Of a stretch of 27,269 bases of DNA, positions 1-8,752 are shown piece after piece. The DNA is taken from assembly GCA_003427395.1 (NCBI GenBank), contig BFEA01000054.1, positions 1,710,337-1,737,605 of the forward strand. The letters are read 5' to 3'. Within the stretch, counting starts at the first letter, position 1, and every line of letters begins with the position of its first letter. The position numbers and the translations under genes are program-made. This stretch comes from Chara braunii (lineage: Eukaryota > Streptophyta > Charophyceae > Charales > Characeae). The notes under the pieces were generated by a model. The model was not told the origin of the DNA. It saw only the letters and a program-made list of their open reading frames with translations, and searched no databases.

Positions 1-469
1 GGGGGGGAGGGAAAATAAAGATTCGGAGATATATAGTTACAGTGCAGTTCAACGACACATGGCATTTTAGAATCCAATCTTCACATGGTGTTAAAAAAGT
101 TACGCATAAACTTGTATATTTTACATAGCGTATATAAAAACAAACTCATAGTGGAACTATGAACTAACAATGGAGGAGGCAAAAATAGACAGTAGCATAA
201 CACAGTCCATGACCACGTGTATTTTCAAACACTTCTACATAACATTTACTTTAAATAGCCACGTGGTCATGGATTATGTTCCAAACACACAAATATGCAA
301 TGTCTAAACAGACGGAACCACGGTCGGTTATGCTATTTTGGAGTGTTGTACAAATTTGTATTAGGACTGCAACGGATGCATCTTCAACCTCCTCATGTTT
401 ATAAATGTAGTACTGCAAATTCTAAGATGTTTCGTTTATTCTTCGAACTGCCCCCAATCACATCAAGTG
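1..469. other. Contig start; AT-rich DNA with no gene recognised
   Basis: The window opens with a short G run and continues as AT-rich DNA. Small reading frames on both strands show no recognisable domain. The only clear structure is the inverted repeat at 206-273, listed separately. Confidence 0.6.
206..273. repeat. Inverted repeat with G-box core in both arms
   Basis: TCCATGACCACGTG at 206-219 is the exact reverse complement of 260-273, separated by 40 bp. The match continues imperfectly outward (CATAA.. against ..TTATG). Each arm ends at its inner side in CACGTG, the plant bZIP/bHLH G-box palindrome. It could be a small MITE or a paired binding site; the sequence does not decide. Confidence 0.75.
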
Positions 470-600
470 TTGGACATTTGTTGAACAGATGTTGAACTAA
501 TGTTGGACGTGTTGAACCAATGTTGAGCCAATGTTGAGCCAATGTTGAACCAATGTTGGACATGTTGAACTGATGTTGAACCAATGTTGTAAAGTGTGTT
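470..600. repeat. GTTGAACCAAT-type minisatellite
   Basis: Imperfect tandem copies of a unit close to TGTTGAACCAA (variants TGTTGAGCCAA, TGTTGGACATG) fill this stretch. The reading frame on the opposite strand is just the translated repeat. Confidence 0.85.
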
Positions 601-639
601 GTTCAACGTTGGTCTTCTGGTTAAAAGTCAGATTAACAA

Positions 640-1138
640 ATGAAATGTGTGTTCACCAATGTCCATTATTGCACCAACGTTGAAAAACACAAAAAAAAAA
701 TCAAAAATTTTTATGTTGGGGCTCGGCCGCTCGAGCGAGGTGCTGACTTCGCCAAGCGCTCAGACAGGGAGCTGCCAATCACCATGTTGGCCACGGTCGC
801 ACCAACAGCACCACCTCCAAGAATCTCACCGGCACCTGCAACCACGTTATCATCACCTACACCAACGATCATTGCCCCTACGCCTGCCACGATGAATACA
901 CATGACTTGGAGTGTTCAACAACAGAGATGGTGCAAACGACAATGACATCAACGACATCAATCATACCAATAGTGCCTGCGACTAAGACGCTGACATCTG
1001 CACAAGCCACCACCACCAACAACAACAACAACCACACCAACAACAATAATACTGTGCACGACAGTGACATGGAAGGAGTGATCCCGAGCTCGTGCGCGTC
1101 TGGGAGTGACAACAACCACAACAACCACAACAACAACC

Positions 1139-1173
<35 letters not shown>

Positions 1174-1362
1174 AACAACACTGACGGTGTGGCAAGTGCG
1201 ATTGGGCATTCTCTCCCCCCCTCCCCCCCTCTTCCTCCCTCTTGTTTTCCTTCTTCCGGTTTTCCGGTGTTGATTGGGGGGAAGAGCAGCGGAATGGATT
1301 GTTCTGTAAAGTGGGAGGGTGTGCGGAGGAGCAAGGAGTGGGATGGTGGCGCGAGGGGGTAG
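640..1362 (+). other. Low-complexity Thr/Pro/Asn-rich open frame, 240 codons
   Basis: An open frame runs for 240 codons, but its composition follows a biased triplet tract (ACN/CAN codons) and then (AAC)n. It encodes a Thr/Ser/Pro-rich segment (about residues 50-130), Asn/His runs (about residues 125-180) and a Ser/Pro/Gly-rich end. No catalytic or binding motif is visible. The opposite strand is open over the same region because of the repeat, which weakens a coding claim. The minus-strand tract at 6414-6842 has very similar Thr/Ser-rich composition. It may be a decayed host exon or a pure expansion; I favour non-coding. Confidence 0.25.
1017..1182. repeat. (AAC)n / (CAACAA)n microsatellite
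   Basis: Long interrupted AAC triplet repeat, split by a short unique stretch at about 1051-1110. It is translated as poly-Asn on the plus strand and Leu/Val/Cys runs on the minus strand. Confidence 0.95.
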
Positions 1363-1430
1363 GATAATGAATGCCAGATGGCCAGGTCGGATAGGGTTGT
1401 CCGTGATTGGTTGGCTTTACCGCATCTGAC

Positions 1431-1850
1431 TTTGGCCACGTGGCAACAGGGCAGGTAGGGTTTGCTCATGTGGTTGTTCAATGATTTGTCATGTGGAATT
1501 GGCGATTTAAACTTTTTCTACGTGTTTGTATACATAGGTATTGGCCACGTGGCAGGGCAGGAGGTGCTGTGAGGATCGACACCTGGGCTGCGTATGCGAT
1601 TGATTTATGCTCTGCCATGTGGGTATTGCGATTTGACTTCTTTTCAACTTTTTCCCACTTGAGCGCACCTTCGATTAACCAGTTTGCTGGTGGGCACATT
1701 CTTTTTGCTATAAACATAGGTTTCTACCACGTGGCAGGGCAGGAGGTGCAGTGGTGTTATGCATCAGGACTGCTTATACTATTGATTTGTGTCCTGCTAC
1801 GTGGGTATTTTGCTTTGAATTGTTTTGCAACAGTGCCTTCCCCACTTGAG
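1431..1850. repeat. Tandem duplication around CCACGTGG (G-box) motifs
   Basis: CCACGTGGCA starts at 1436, 1545 and 1727. The last two sit in a roughly 182-bp tandem duplication: the segment with GGCAGGGCAGGAGGTGC, then YGTGGGTATT, then CCACTTGAG occurs twice, and YGTGGGTATT at about 1617 and 1799 keeps the 182-bp spacing. Further ACGTG cores lie near 1519 and 1800. The first copy is shorter and more diverged. No gene is evident next to it. Confidence 0.8.
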
Positions 1851-2223
1851 TGGTTTTGCTGCCAATTAGGATCGTGGGGGGCATGTTGATGCGGACAACC
1901 TTAGATAAGATTTTGCAATAGTCAAATTGGTTGTCATTGGTTAGGGTTTGACTTGGTTTGACTTGGTTTGATGGTCTTTACGTATAGACTAAAATTTTCT
2001 TCCAACTACTGTGCTTCCCTTCGGTTTGTGTCTGTGTTAACTACTGCTGTTTAGGGGAAGCTCGTCGTAATTACTAATGAACTACTAAACTTTCTTGCCT
2101 TGTTATCAATCTCTTTGCCGTATTGATATCTCCACCACTCCTCACCGTGTAGAAGATTGAAGTAGGGATAATTGAGGAGTTTCGTAAGGCAGAGATTGAT
2201 TCTGCACACAACGGTGTTAATCG
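1851..2223. other. Unassigned AT-rich interval
   Basis: No gene or known repeat is recognised. A short direct repeat of GACTTGGTTT lies near 1951-1970. The rest is unique in this window. Confidence 0.5.
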
Positions 2224-2566
<343 letters not shown>

Positions 2567-3150
2567 TATCCGGTAGGGGCATACTGAAAATTTGGATCCG
2601 GTACCGGTAGGGGCATTTTGAACATATTTCAGGCCCAAACGATGCCGGTTTTTTTTCGGAAACTCGAATCATTGCAGAGGGGCACGACAGGGTAAGTCGG
2701 CCGTCAGAGGGGCATGCCGCAAATAAATGGATTTCAGAGGGGCATTTCGAAAATTTTCCCATTGGCTGGTGGGGCCGGCCAGTCGTTTTGAATTTTTCCA
2801 TGGCGCGCAGGGCGAATTCGGCCCCTGCTTTTCCTGTGTGCCAACTTATATGCGTACCGAGCCCCACGGGCCCTTGGTTGCGGTGCACAAAATTATGCTT
2901 ATGCCCAGGAACCGGACAGGCAAAATTGGGCATGCACATAACTTGCCTGGGTATGTGCATAATTTGAGTATTCCGGTAGTTGGGTATAACTGTAATTTAG
3001 AGGTACCAACCTTGGCCGTCTTCTGTCCTGGGTATACAAATAATTTACACAGACAATTTTCTGGGTACTGATGCAAGTTGGACACCGGGGCTGGGTATAG
3101 CGGGTATTCCCATCGTTAAATGGGGTACAGATGCAATTTCCCCTTTTCTT
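2567..3150. repeat. Degenerate short tandem repeats, GGGGCAT / GGGTAT series
   Basis: About a dozen short phrases recur: GGTAGGGGCAT (twice), AGAGGGGCAY (three times), then CTGGGTATRTGCATAATTT-like and GGGTATAACTGTAATTT-like units, each followed by an A/T-rich tail. Spacing is about 20-45 bp. The series drifts from GGGGCAT to GGGTAY along the strand. The frames at 2538-2960 (-) and 2727-3071 (+) are translations of this repeat. Confidence 0.65.
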
Positions 3151-3154
3151 TTCC

Positions 3155-3156
<2 letters not shown>

Positions 3157-3199
<43 letters not shown>
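3157..3199. repeat. (TG)n microsatellite
   Basis: About 21 uninterrupted TG dinucleotides. Confidence 0.98.
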
Positions 3200-3200
<1 letters not shown>

Positions 3201-3494
3201 GTCATGTTCACTATACTGTGTACACACTCAAAAAAAGTATGACTGCGCCAGACTGTTTCATCGGACTTTCGCCGACTCGTCAAGATTGTCTCTCTTGAAA
3301 CTCCACTTATATCGAGTCCTTACCTGCCCTTTCAGCTGAGTATTGCTCAACTTGCTGTCGATGAAAACTTTTGGCCCATAGTCCACGGCGTTGCATGTAC
3401 TTTTCTCTTTTTCTCTTTAGGTCATACCCGTGTTGGCTGAATGGGAGGATCCAGCTGACTATCTCAGTTGGTTGTTATCAAGAGTGCCACAGGC
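3200..3494. other. Unassigned interval
   Basis: No gene is recognised. Near 3460-3486 a plus-strand stretch (TATCTCAGTTGGTTG) resembles a tRNA D-arm/A box, placed head to head with the minus-strand tRNA-like head that follows. Confidence 0.4.
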
Positions 3495-3572
3495 AGCCAT
3501 GGGGATTGAACCCATGACGTCCTGAATGCCACTTGCGTGCCTAACCAATTGAGCTAAGGGCTGGACCGCACA
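3495..3572 (-). repeat. tRNA-derived SINE head, minus strand
   Basis: Read on the minus strand it has an A box (TTAGCTCAATTGGTTAGGC), then GGCATTCAGGA, then a B box (GGGTTCAATCCCC), and flanks that pair as a short acceptor-like stem (CAGCC with GGCTG). It shares AAGTGGCATTCAGGA and GGGTTCAATCCCC with the head at 14484. No convincing anticodon stem forms, so it is a SINE head or tRNA fossil rather than a working tRNA. Confidence 0.7.
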
Positions 3573-3778
3573 GGCTCACGGTATCTTTGCGCCTGGAAAG
3601 CATCTGCCAGCACAAATCGTAGCTGCCAAGAATGGGCAAGAGAAAAGGGACTCTACTGCCATAGCAGATTTCGGCACGTCCGCGGGTTTAGGTAACCAGA
3701 TCAGGAAGACTTTCCCTTTCGGTCAAGTGTGCCTCCCCTTTTTCAGCACACCGTCCCCCTGCCTCCTTTCTGCACGAG

Positions 3779-4378
3779 ATGGCTGAGGGGTTGACCCCAC
3801 TGGGCGGCGTCGTGGAAAAAAATTGCGCCGGATCGTTTTCGACACCCCACCGGTGTGGAAAACGGGTATGGAAAGTCATTCTGGATAGCATTTTCGAACG
3901 CGACCAGTTATGGAAAGAGGTTGCCAAAATGCTGACGTGGAGTTTCTACACGGTCAGCGGTCTGGACAATTGCGGCCAAGTTCCGGGATTCCTTTTCCAA
4001 AGAGGGCGTCCAGCCAACTCGAGGGGGGGGCCATGTTCTCCGATGGCATCAGTGGAGATGAGAGTGTGGTCCAATCGACGGTTCAGGGGCCATTTTGTGA
4101 TGGACAGTCCTTACCCAACTAAGGGCCGCCTTTGGGTTTTCCTTTTCGGGGAGGTGGTGCCGTTTCCAGTGCCCGTTTTTGTGGTGGTGGTGGGGTCCCA
4201 AAGAAATCTGGCAAATGCTTTCCAGACTCAGTCGGCCGTTTTTTGTGGCCATACTGATTTTCCAGCTGCCGGCCCGTGGGGTCCACCCCTGAATCAACAG
4301 GGTAGCCTAGGGGCTACCATGTTGTTTTGCCACAATATTTCGGAAATTGGAGTGCCTCGGAGGAATTTCCCATCATGA
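3779..4378 (+). other. Unrecognised 199-codon open frame in degenerate repeat DNA
   Basis: This is one of the longer open frames of the left half. The translation has no motif I can place. The DNA carries a recurring GTGGGGTCC phrase (near 4192, 4276, 4430 and 4482), which suggests an old repeat. Shorter frames are open on both strands over much of it. It may be a fossil transposon segment; coding function is unlikely. Confidence 0.2.
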
Positions 4379-4960
4379 CCCTATGTGAAAACGTCGGCCC
4401 AAAGTTTTCCTGGCTGCTCCATGCGGCCTGTGGGGTCTGAAAAAAACCCTCTGCGCCAATCCATACGCTTTTCCGTACGCCTGTGGGGTCCAGACCTAAT
4501 ATTCGTGCTACACCGCACAGTACAAAAAAAAGAACAAAAAAAAAGAGCTTTGCTGTGTATAGGCGCCATCCTGGAAACAAAGGGTCTCGTTCAAGACCAC
4601 TTGAAATGCAAGGATTCTTACAAAATCATTGCTCCACAACACCCTAATCACGATGAAAACGAACTCCAGAATGTTTCCACATTTTGGGCTTGTAAGGTCC
4701 GCCTCTAAAAAATAGGGGCGGCCCAGGCAAAACGACGGAATTTTTTTAGGGAGCCGTCGGAGGTGACTTGAAATGTGAGGGTGGGACCCTACGGAGCGCG
4801 TCATTCACAGCCCAGGCAAAACGACCTTCTGACACCCGGCCGTCCTCGCCTGAGATGTAAGGTCGGGTAAGTGTACGGGCTTCCTCAGGGGTTGTGGAAC
4901 GAAAAACAAAGTTAGGGTAAATTAATCACCCTCGGCCGGTTGGGGTGCCCTTACGATGTA
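4379..4960. other. Unassigned interval with short internal repeats
   Basis: No gene is recognised. CCCAGGCAAAACGAC occurs near 4730 and 4811, and GATGTAAGG near 4855 and 4955, so it is probably another degenerate repeat. Confidence 0.45.
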
Positions 4961-5012
4961 AGGATTCGTAACACCAAAAAAAAAAAAAAAAAAAAAAAAG
5001 GATTCGTAAGTC
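4961..5012 (+). mobile_element. Poly-A insertion flanked by a direct repeat
   Basis: AAGGATTCGTAA precedes CACC plus about 22 A, and AAGGATTCGTAAG follows. A target-site duplication around little more than a tail is what an extremely 5'-truncated retroposon leaves. The same phrase after a poly-A tract at 5201 means tandem duplication is an alternative. Confidence 0.5.
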
Positions 5013-5134
5013 GTGTGGAACAAGGCCCAAAGTGCTCACACTTGTGCTTTCCCCAACAGACCCGTCCATAATCCGGGAAAGATTCACAATGTTCTTTTTC
5101 TCTTTTCTTTGTTTCTTTTCCTTTCCTGCTTTTC

Positions 5135-5205
<71 letters not shown>

Positions 5206-5231
5206 TCGTAAGTGGTGTGGAACGAGGCCCT
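5001..5231. repeat. Tandem duplication of a GGATTCGTAAG..AAGGCCC segment after poly-A
   Basis: A 29-bp segment GGATTCGTAAGTSGTGTGG..AACRAGGCCC occurs at 5001 and again at 5202, each directly downstream of a poly-A tract. About 200 bp separates the starts. Confidence 0.7.
5136..5201. repeat. Poly-T / poly-A junction
   Basis: About 20 T runs directly into about 47 A. This is either two retroposon tails joined or an assembly join. Confidence 0.9.
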
Positions 5232-5417
5232 AAGTGGGTTCCTCTGGCCTTGCTTCTTGATCCTTCTGTTGAGACTGCCCTTAGTATTTGCGTTTTTGAG
5301 CACTCAGAAAATGCAAATCAGGACTACAACCTTTTAGCACGAGCCCGCAGGTTGATGACTCCTTCCTGTTGGTGGGGAACAACACCTGTTGAAAACCGGG
5401 TCAGTGTCCCTTTGAAG

Positions 5418-5587
5418 TTTGAACAACAAATCAAGGGGTTGCATAAGCAGAGCAACGTTCGAGTGCATTAAAACCGCATTCTAAGTGTCTCGTCTTTTGC
5501 TTTCCGGGTCTAGTGCAGCGTCGCTTTGAACAACAAATCAAGGGTTGCATAAGCAGAGCAACGTCGAGTGCATTAGAACCACATTCT
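5418..5587. repeat. 107-bp-spaced tandem duplication
   Basis: TTTGAACAACAAATCAAGGG..TTGCATAAGCAGAGCAACG..GAGTGCATTA..ACCRCATTCT occurs at 5418 and again at 5525 with only a few differences. The linker TCTCGTCTTTTGCTTTCCGG recurs in diverged form near 6870. Confidence 0.85.
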
Positions 5588-5623
5588 TCTTCTTCTTCTT
5601 CTTCTTCTTCTTCTTCTTCTTCT
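5584..5623. repeat. (TTC)n microsatellite
   Basis: About 13 TTC triplets directly after the second copy of the tandem duplication. Confidence 0.97.
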
Positions 5624-5639
5624 TTAACCCCACAATTCC

Positions 5640-5833
5640 TTTTTTTTTTTTTTTTTTTTTGAACAGAGACCCAATGCCCAAGGCTCAAATTATCAAGTCG
5701 AATACAGAGCCAAAACACATATTTTCCCATTAAGGCTGGAAGAGCCTCAACGACTGCTCCTGTGGAGATAGCTTCCCTTTACAACTAAAGTGCAATACGA
5801 ACAAGGGCCATTGATTGCTTCCCCAGGAGGGAA
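5640..5833 (-). repeat. Dispersed poly-A-tailed repeat, copy 2
   Basis: Reverse-complement relative of 2224-2420, with its poly-A tail shown here as T at 5640-5660. The blocks GGGGAAGCAATCAATG, GAGGCTCTTCCAGCC and GAGCCTTGGGCA appear in the same order on the minus strand. Together the two copies define a dispersed family in this genome. Confidence 0.7.
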
Positions 5834-6413
5834 GAATTAAGCCCGCTCCATTCAAAAATCGAACTCTGCCCTACTATGGACAACCAGCAGATGAGGAGCC
5901 ATACAAAGCCAAGGAACGTGGGGAAAATATACTAGGGCAAAGAAAGTCGAGCACAATTTACATCGTAACCAAACCAAAGTGATTTTGACAACTGATCGAT
6001 CGAACCCATGACATGACTCCGTACCTCCACACTTATTGACACAGGGACGATCCAGAAGGGAGAACACTCGTTAATCTGAAGAGACAAGTCTGTAATTAGC
6101 AGCCCTTCCAACAGAACTCATGTCGGCCTTCATGCACACGAATCAGCACAGCATTGATCCCGAGGGGGGAGGAGTGGTTGGTCGAAAATTTGGAACTACA
6201 CTCAGCAGCCCTCTCGCAGGTAACCCAAAAAGCAGGGTCACAACGAAACGATGTGAAACGCTGAAAGAGGATACTAACATACGTTCAAGATATCAAACAG
6301 GCGGGGAGGTGATACGACATCGCTCAACAGATATCCTACCCTGCCCGAGAATCCCACGGAAAAGAGATTCATTGCCATGCCTGTCCTCAGCCTCGCGCCC
6401 AATCAGCATCATC
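5834..6413. other. Unassigned interval
   Basis: No gene is recognised. A minus-strand stretch near 5998-6020 (GTCATGGGTTCGATC) looks like a lone tRNA B box without a convincing A box. Confidence 0.4.
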
Positions 6414-6842
6414 TCATGGTGCATAGAAAACATACGAAGATAAAGAGAAAGCACAATGAAACTGCCAAGCAAGAGCCCTTGCCCTCCCTTCAGTCCCAAC
6501 AGGAAGGCAAATTCTCCGAGAATGCAAAGTGAAAACCAAGGGAGACGAAGTTGCTCTTACCCTGGCGACTGTTGCCGCGAGAGATGTTGTTGGCATGTTT
6601 GCCAGTATACTCGTTGTTGGCAAAAAACTTGTTGTCGAGAGTTGAATGGTAGATGCCATCGTCTTGAGCGTTGTTGACGTTGTTGATGTGATTGTCGTTG
6701 TTGCAGATGTCATCGTCATAAGCGCTGCTGATATTGTTGAAGCCGGTGGTGATAAAGTTGTCGTCACTATTTTGTGTGTCATTGATGAAACGTCTGTCGA
6801 TATCTCGCCACTTACCTCATTTGTGTCTAATGACGTTGCCAC
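6414..6842 (-). other. Thr/Ser-rich low-complexity frame
   Basis: The 142-codon minus-strand frame is dominated by Thr, Ser and Ala from an ACN/CAN-biased triplet tract, like 785-1000 on the plus strand (both contain phrases such as ACGACAATGACATC or close variants). Near 6565, on this strand, CAGGGTAAGAG resembles a splice donor. No domain is recognisable. It may be a decayed low-complexity exon or a triplet expansion. Confidence 0.25.
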
Positions 6843-7335
6843 TGGTGTAGTAGCCGTTATCGTTGTTGTCTCGTTTTTTGCTTCCCGAGTCTAGTGCCTG
6901 CAGCTTCCGGGCTCCCTTCCTGTCCTTTACTGAGCTCCTTATGCTGAGGTTTTGCGTACCTGCAGATAGCAGACATGTCTTCTGGTAGAGTTTCCTCGTG
7001 AGCTGTCGTAAATTGTTGTTGCAAGACACCCCTCCCAGTTGCTTCTCTGCTTCTGGTTCCGCTGCCACCTGGGCCTTGTGAGTGGTTGCGAGTTCTTGTA
7101 CGCCGCTCCTCCAGGGCCCCGACGAGTATCTGGAAAAGGGTATTTTCGGTCGTCGCCCAGGTGTGGAGGTGCTCCACTGCATGCCAAGCTTTGCCGAACC
7201 GCAAGCGACACACTTTTTTGTTTTCTGGCTGGCGCCGCCAGCCATCGTCGCCCGGTAGTTCCAACGTGCGAGTTAAATAAAAAAGAGAAAAAACTAGGGC
7301 GACGACGTTGATATATCATCATTATTTTGAACTGA
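6843..7335. other. Unassigned interval, no recognised gene
   Basis: Several overlapping frames are open on both strands, mainly minus 6817-7245, 6857-7264 and 6939-7322. None shows a known domain, and three overlapping frames on one strand argue against coding. Confidence 0.4.
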
Positions 7336-7337
7336 CC

Positions 7338-7440
7338 GGCCTTGGGTACTGCAAATTTGCAGTACTTTACTGTCGAGTTCGAACTCAGGTCTCTACTTCA
7401 ACAGTCGAGGGTATACTAACTGAGCTACTAGGCCAGTTGG
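7338..7440 (-). repeat. Divergent tRNA-derived SINE head with palindrome
   Basis: On the minus strand, GGCCTAGTAGCTCAGTTAG (A box) is followed about 30 bp later by GAGTTCGAACTC (B-box-like), and the unit ends in AAGGCC, complementary to the start. A perfect 20-bp palindrome (GTACTGCAAATTTGCAGTAC) occupies 7346-7365. It is probably a tRNA-derived SINE of a different subfamily from 14484 and 23948. Confidence 0.55.
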
Positions 7441-7465
7441 TGGAGTAAAATTTTCAGGGGGTAAC

Positions 7466-7641
7466 TAGAGCGCAGTCATGGTTTCATTAAAAATCCACTC
7501 CAGGCATCCGTCGAATACAACACATGCCCACCCGACCCTAAAGCTAGGTTGTATACATTCACCATTTTCCTTGCTTGGGCACAATATTCGTGAAACCATG
7601 ACTGAAGCCCATTTTCCAACTGATACCGTGACTGCGCCCTA
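7466..7641. mobile_element. MITE family B, copy 1 (about 176 bp)
   Basis: The terminal inverted repeats match TAGRGCGCAGTCAYGGTWTC on both ends. The interior matches 14316-14480 on the same strand (CCCACCCRACC, GGTTGTATACATTCAC and others). There is no coding capacity, so it is a non-autonomous DNA element. Confidence 0.8.
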
Positions 7642-7703
7642 CCGTAGTTTTCCCAATTTTCAGAGTAGGCGGCAACATTTTTCTGCAAGACTGGGACCAT
7701 GTA

Positions 7704-7814
7704 CTACCGTCTTCACCCGAATAGAGCTTCCAGTAATTATTGTCGTATCTGGGCTGAAAGTTGTGCCAAATACAGCCATGATGACCGGACGCTCTATTCG
7801 GGTGAAGACGGTAG
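7704..7814. mobile_element. MITE with perfect 24-bp terminal inverted repeats
   Basis: The 24-bp arm at 7704-7727, beginning CTACCGTCTTCACCCG, is exactly complementary to 7791-7814. The 63-bp interior is non-coding. No clear target duplication is visible. Confidence 0.85.
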
Positions 7815-7890
7815 CGTTTTTTTTCTTTTTTTCTTTTCAAAAGACGGGTGCGGTTTAACATCAACTCGAGGGTGAGAGATCTGGTAAGTT

Positions 7891-7905
7891 AAACCATTAG
7901 TACTT
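7891..7905. mobile_element. MITE family A, left end, split by the Penelope-like element
   Basis: AAACCATTAGTACTT is the left terminal repeat of the family seen intact at 14148-14302. The rest of this copy lies at 13596-13705, beyond the inserted retroelement. Confidence 0.85.
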
Positions 7906-8259
7906 GTGTATTCAGTCGAGGATACGGCTAGGTGCCGAAAAGGTGACAAGTACAACATACATCACTGACCCCAAGGACACAAGAAAGGGCTGGGAAGGAC
8001 GAAAGGGACAAGGGAAGAGAGAAAAGGAGAGGAGACGAAGAGATAGAACAATACGCAAAAGTACAAATATAATCCCGAGCGCAACTGTTATCAAAAAATA
8101 CGAAAATGAAGTACTGGCGGAAGTGACCCGACGTTTCGGCCGGCCACCACCGGACTCATCAGGGGTCTTTGGTTCGCGGGGGGTGCCTAGCTGATCGCTA
8201 TTCACCAATATATACCAAGCGTACCGAACTATTGACAGAAAGTCAAGACCAACAACATT
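7906..8259 (-). repeat. PLE pseudo-LTR, 3' copy
   Basis: Direct repeat of 13242-13595, the same 354-bp length. Pseudo-LTRs in direct orientation arise in PLEs from tandem integration. It contains a hammerhead fold at 8125-8167 and a minus-strand open frame of 98 codons (8208-7912) that stays open in the other copy. It does not have the TG...CA ends of a true LTR. Confidence 0.93.
8125..8167 (-). ncRNA. Type I hammerhead ribozyme (3' pseudo-LTR)
   Basis: Minus-strand order: helix I 5' strand GACCC; core CTGATGA; helix II closed by G-C, then a T.C mismatch, then CCGG/CCGG around a 6-nt loop; GAAA; a minimal helix III made of ACGT with no loop; cleavage triplet GTC; helix I 3' strand GGGTC. GACCC pairs perfectly with GGGTC. 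All conserved core positions are present. The two-base-pair palindromic helix III is typical of retroelement hammerheads thought to act as dimers. The expected cut is after the C of GTC, between 8130 and 8129. Confidence 0.85.
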
Positions 8260-8752
8260 TCTCTATAGTCCAAAAGAAACAGGTCTTGAACCGTCACCCT
8301 CAGAATTAAAGCAACCTTATAGCAGCCAGCCCCCTGATCCTTATACCGTGGGTCACCCAGCAGGCCCCATGCACAAACCCACTTTTATCATTAAACACAG
8401 CCCGCATACCCACAAAACAGCTAAAAAATCTAAACTGCCGCATAATGTGCCAGGTCCCAACAGTACCGCCGATCAAAATCAAACTTCCACGACCATGGTC
8501 CCACATCATGTAGCAGGTCCAAACAAATACCCATGTCCATAGTCCTATACCATATAATAACCCCAAAGAAAAAGCTCCCACAACCGTAGTCCCTCATCAT
8601 CTAACAAACTGACAAAAGCAACAAATTCGGACCCACCGCGAATCTTCCATACACATCCACCACCGAGCATCAAAAATGTATACTACTAACTACAACAAAG
8701 AACATTCTCGGCGACCGTCGCCAACATCTGTGTCACCGAACCACAACTACCC
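8260..8752 (-). other. PLE 3' region between RT stop and pseudo-LTR
   Basis: Non-coding. It contains imperfect repeats of a phrase like CATCATGTAGCAGGTCC / CATAATGTGCCAGGTCC / CTCATCATCTAAC (near 8440, 8505 and 8595). Short open frames here have no recognisable domain. It probably forms the 3' UTR needed for template recognition by the RT. Confidence 0.6.

Noticed and set aside
640-1481. Overlapping long open frames on both strands as protein genes
   Set aside because: Both follow from triplet-repeat composition; there is no domain, and both strands are open at once.
3779-4378. Host protein gene of 199 codons
   Set aside because: No recognisable motif; recurring GTGGGGTCC phrases and frames open on both strands suggest repeat DNA.
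5584-5730. Poly-Glu / poly-Phe protein
   Set aside because: This is the translated (TTC)n and T run.
5990-6030. tRNA-like SINE head on the minus strand
   Set aside because: A B-box-like GGTTCGATC is present, but no credible A box lies at the right distance.
6817-7322. Three overlapping minus-strand frames as genes
   Set aside because: They overlap one another in different frames without domains; most likely chance.
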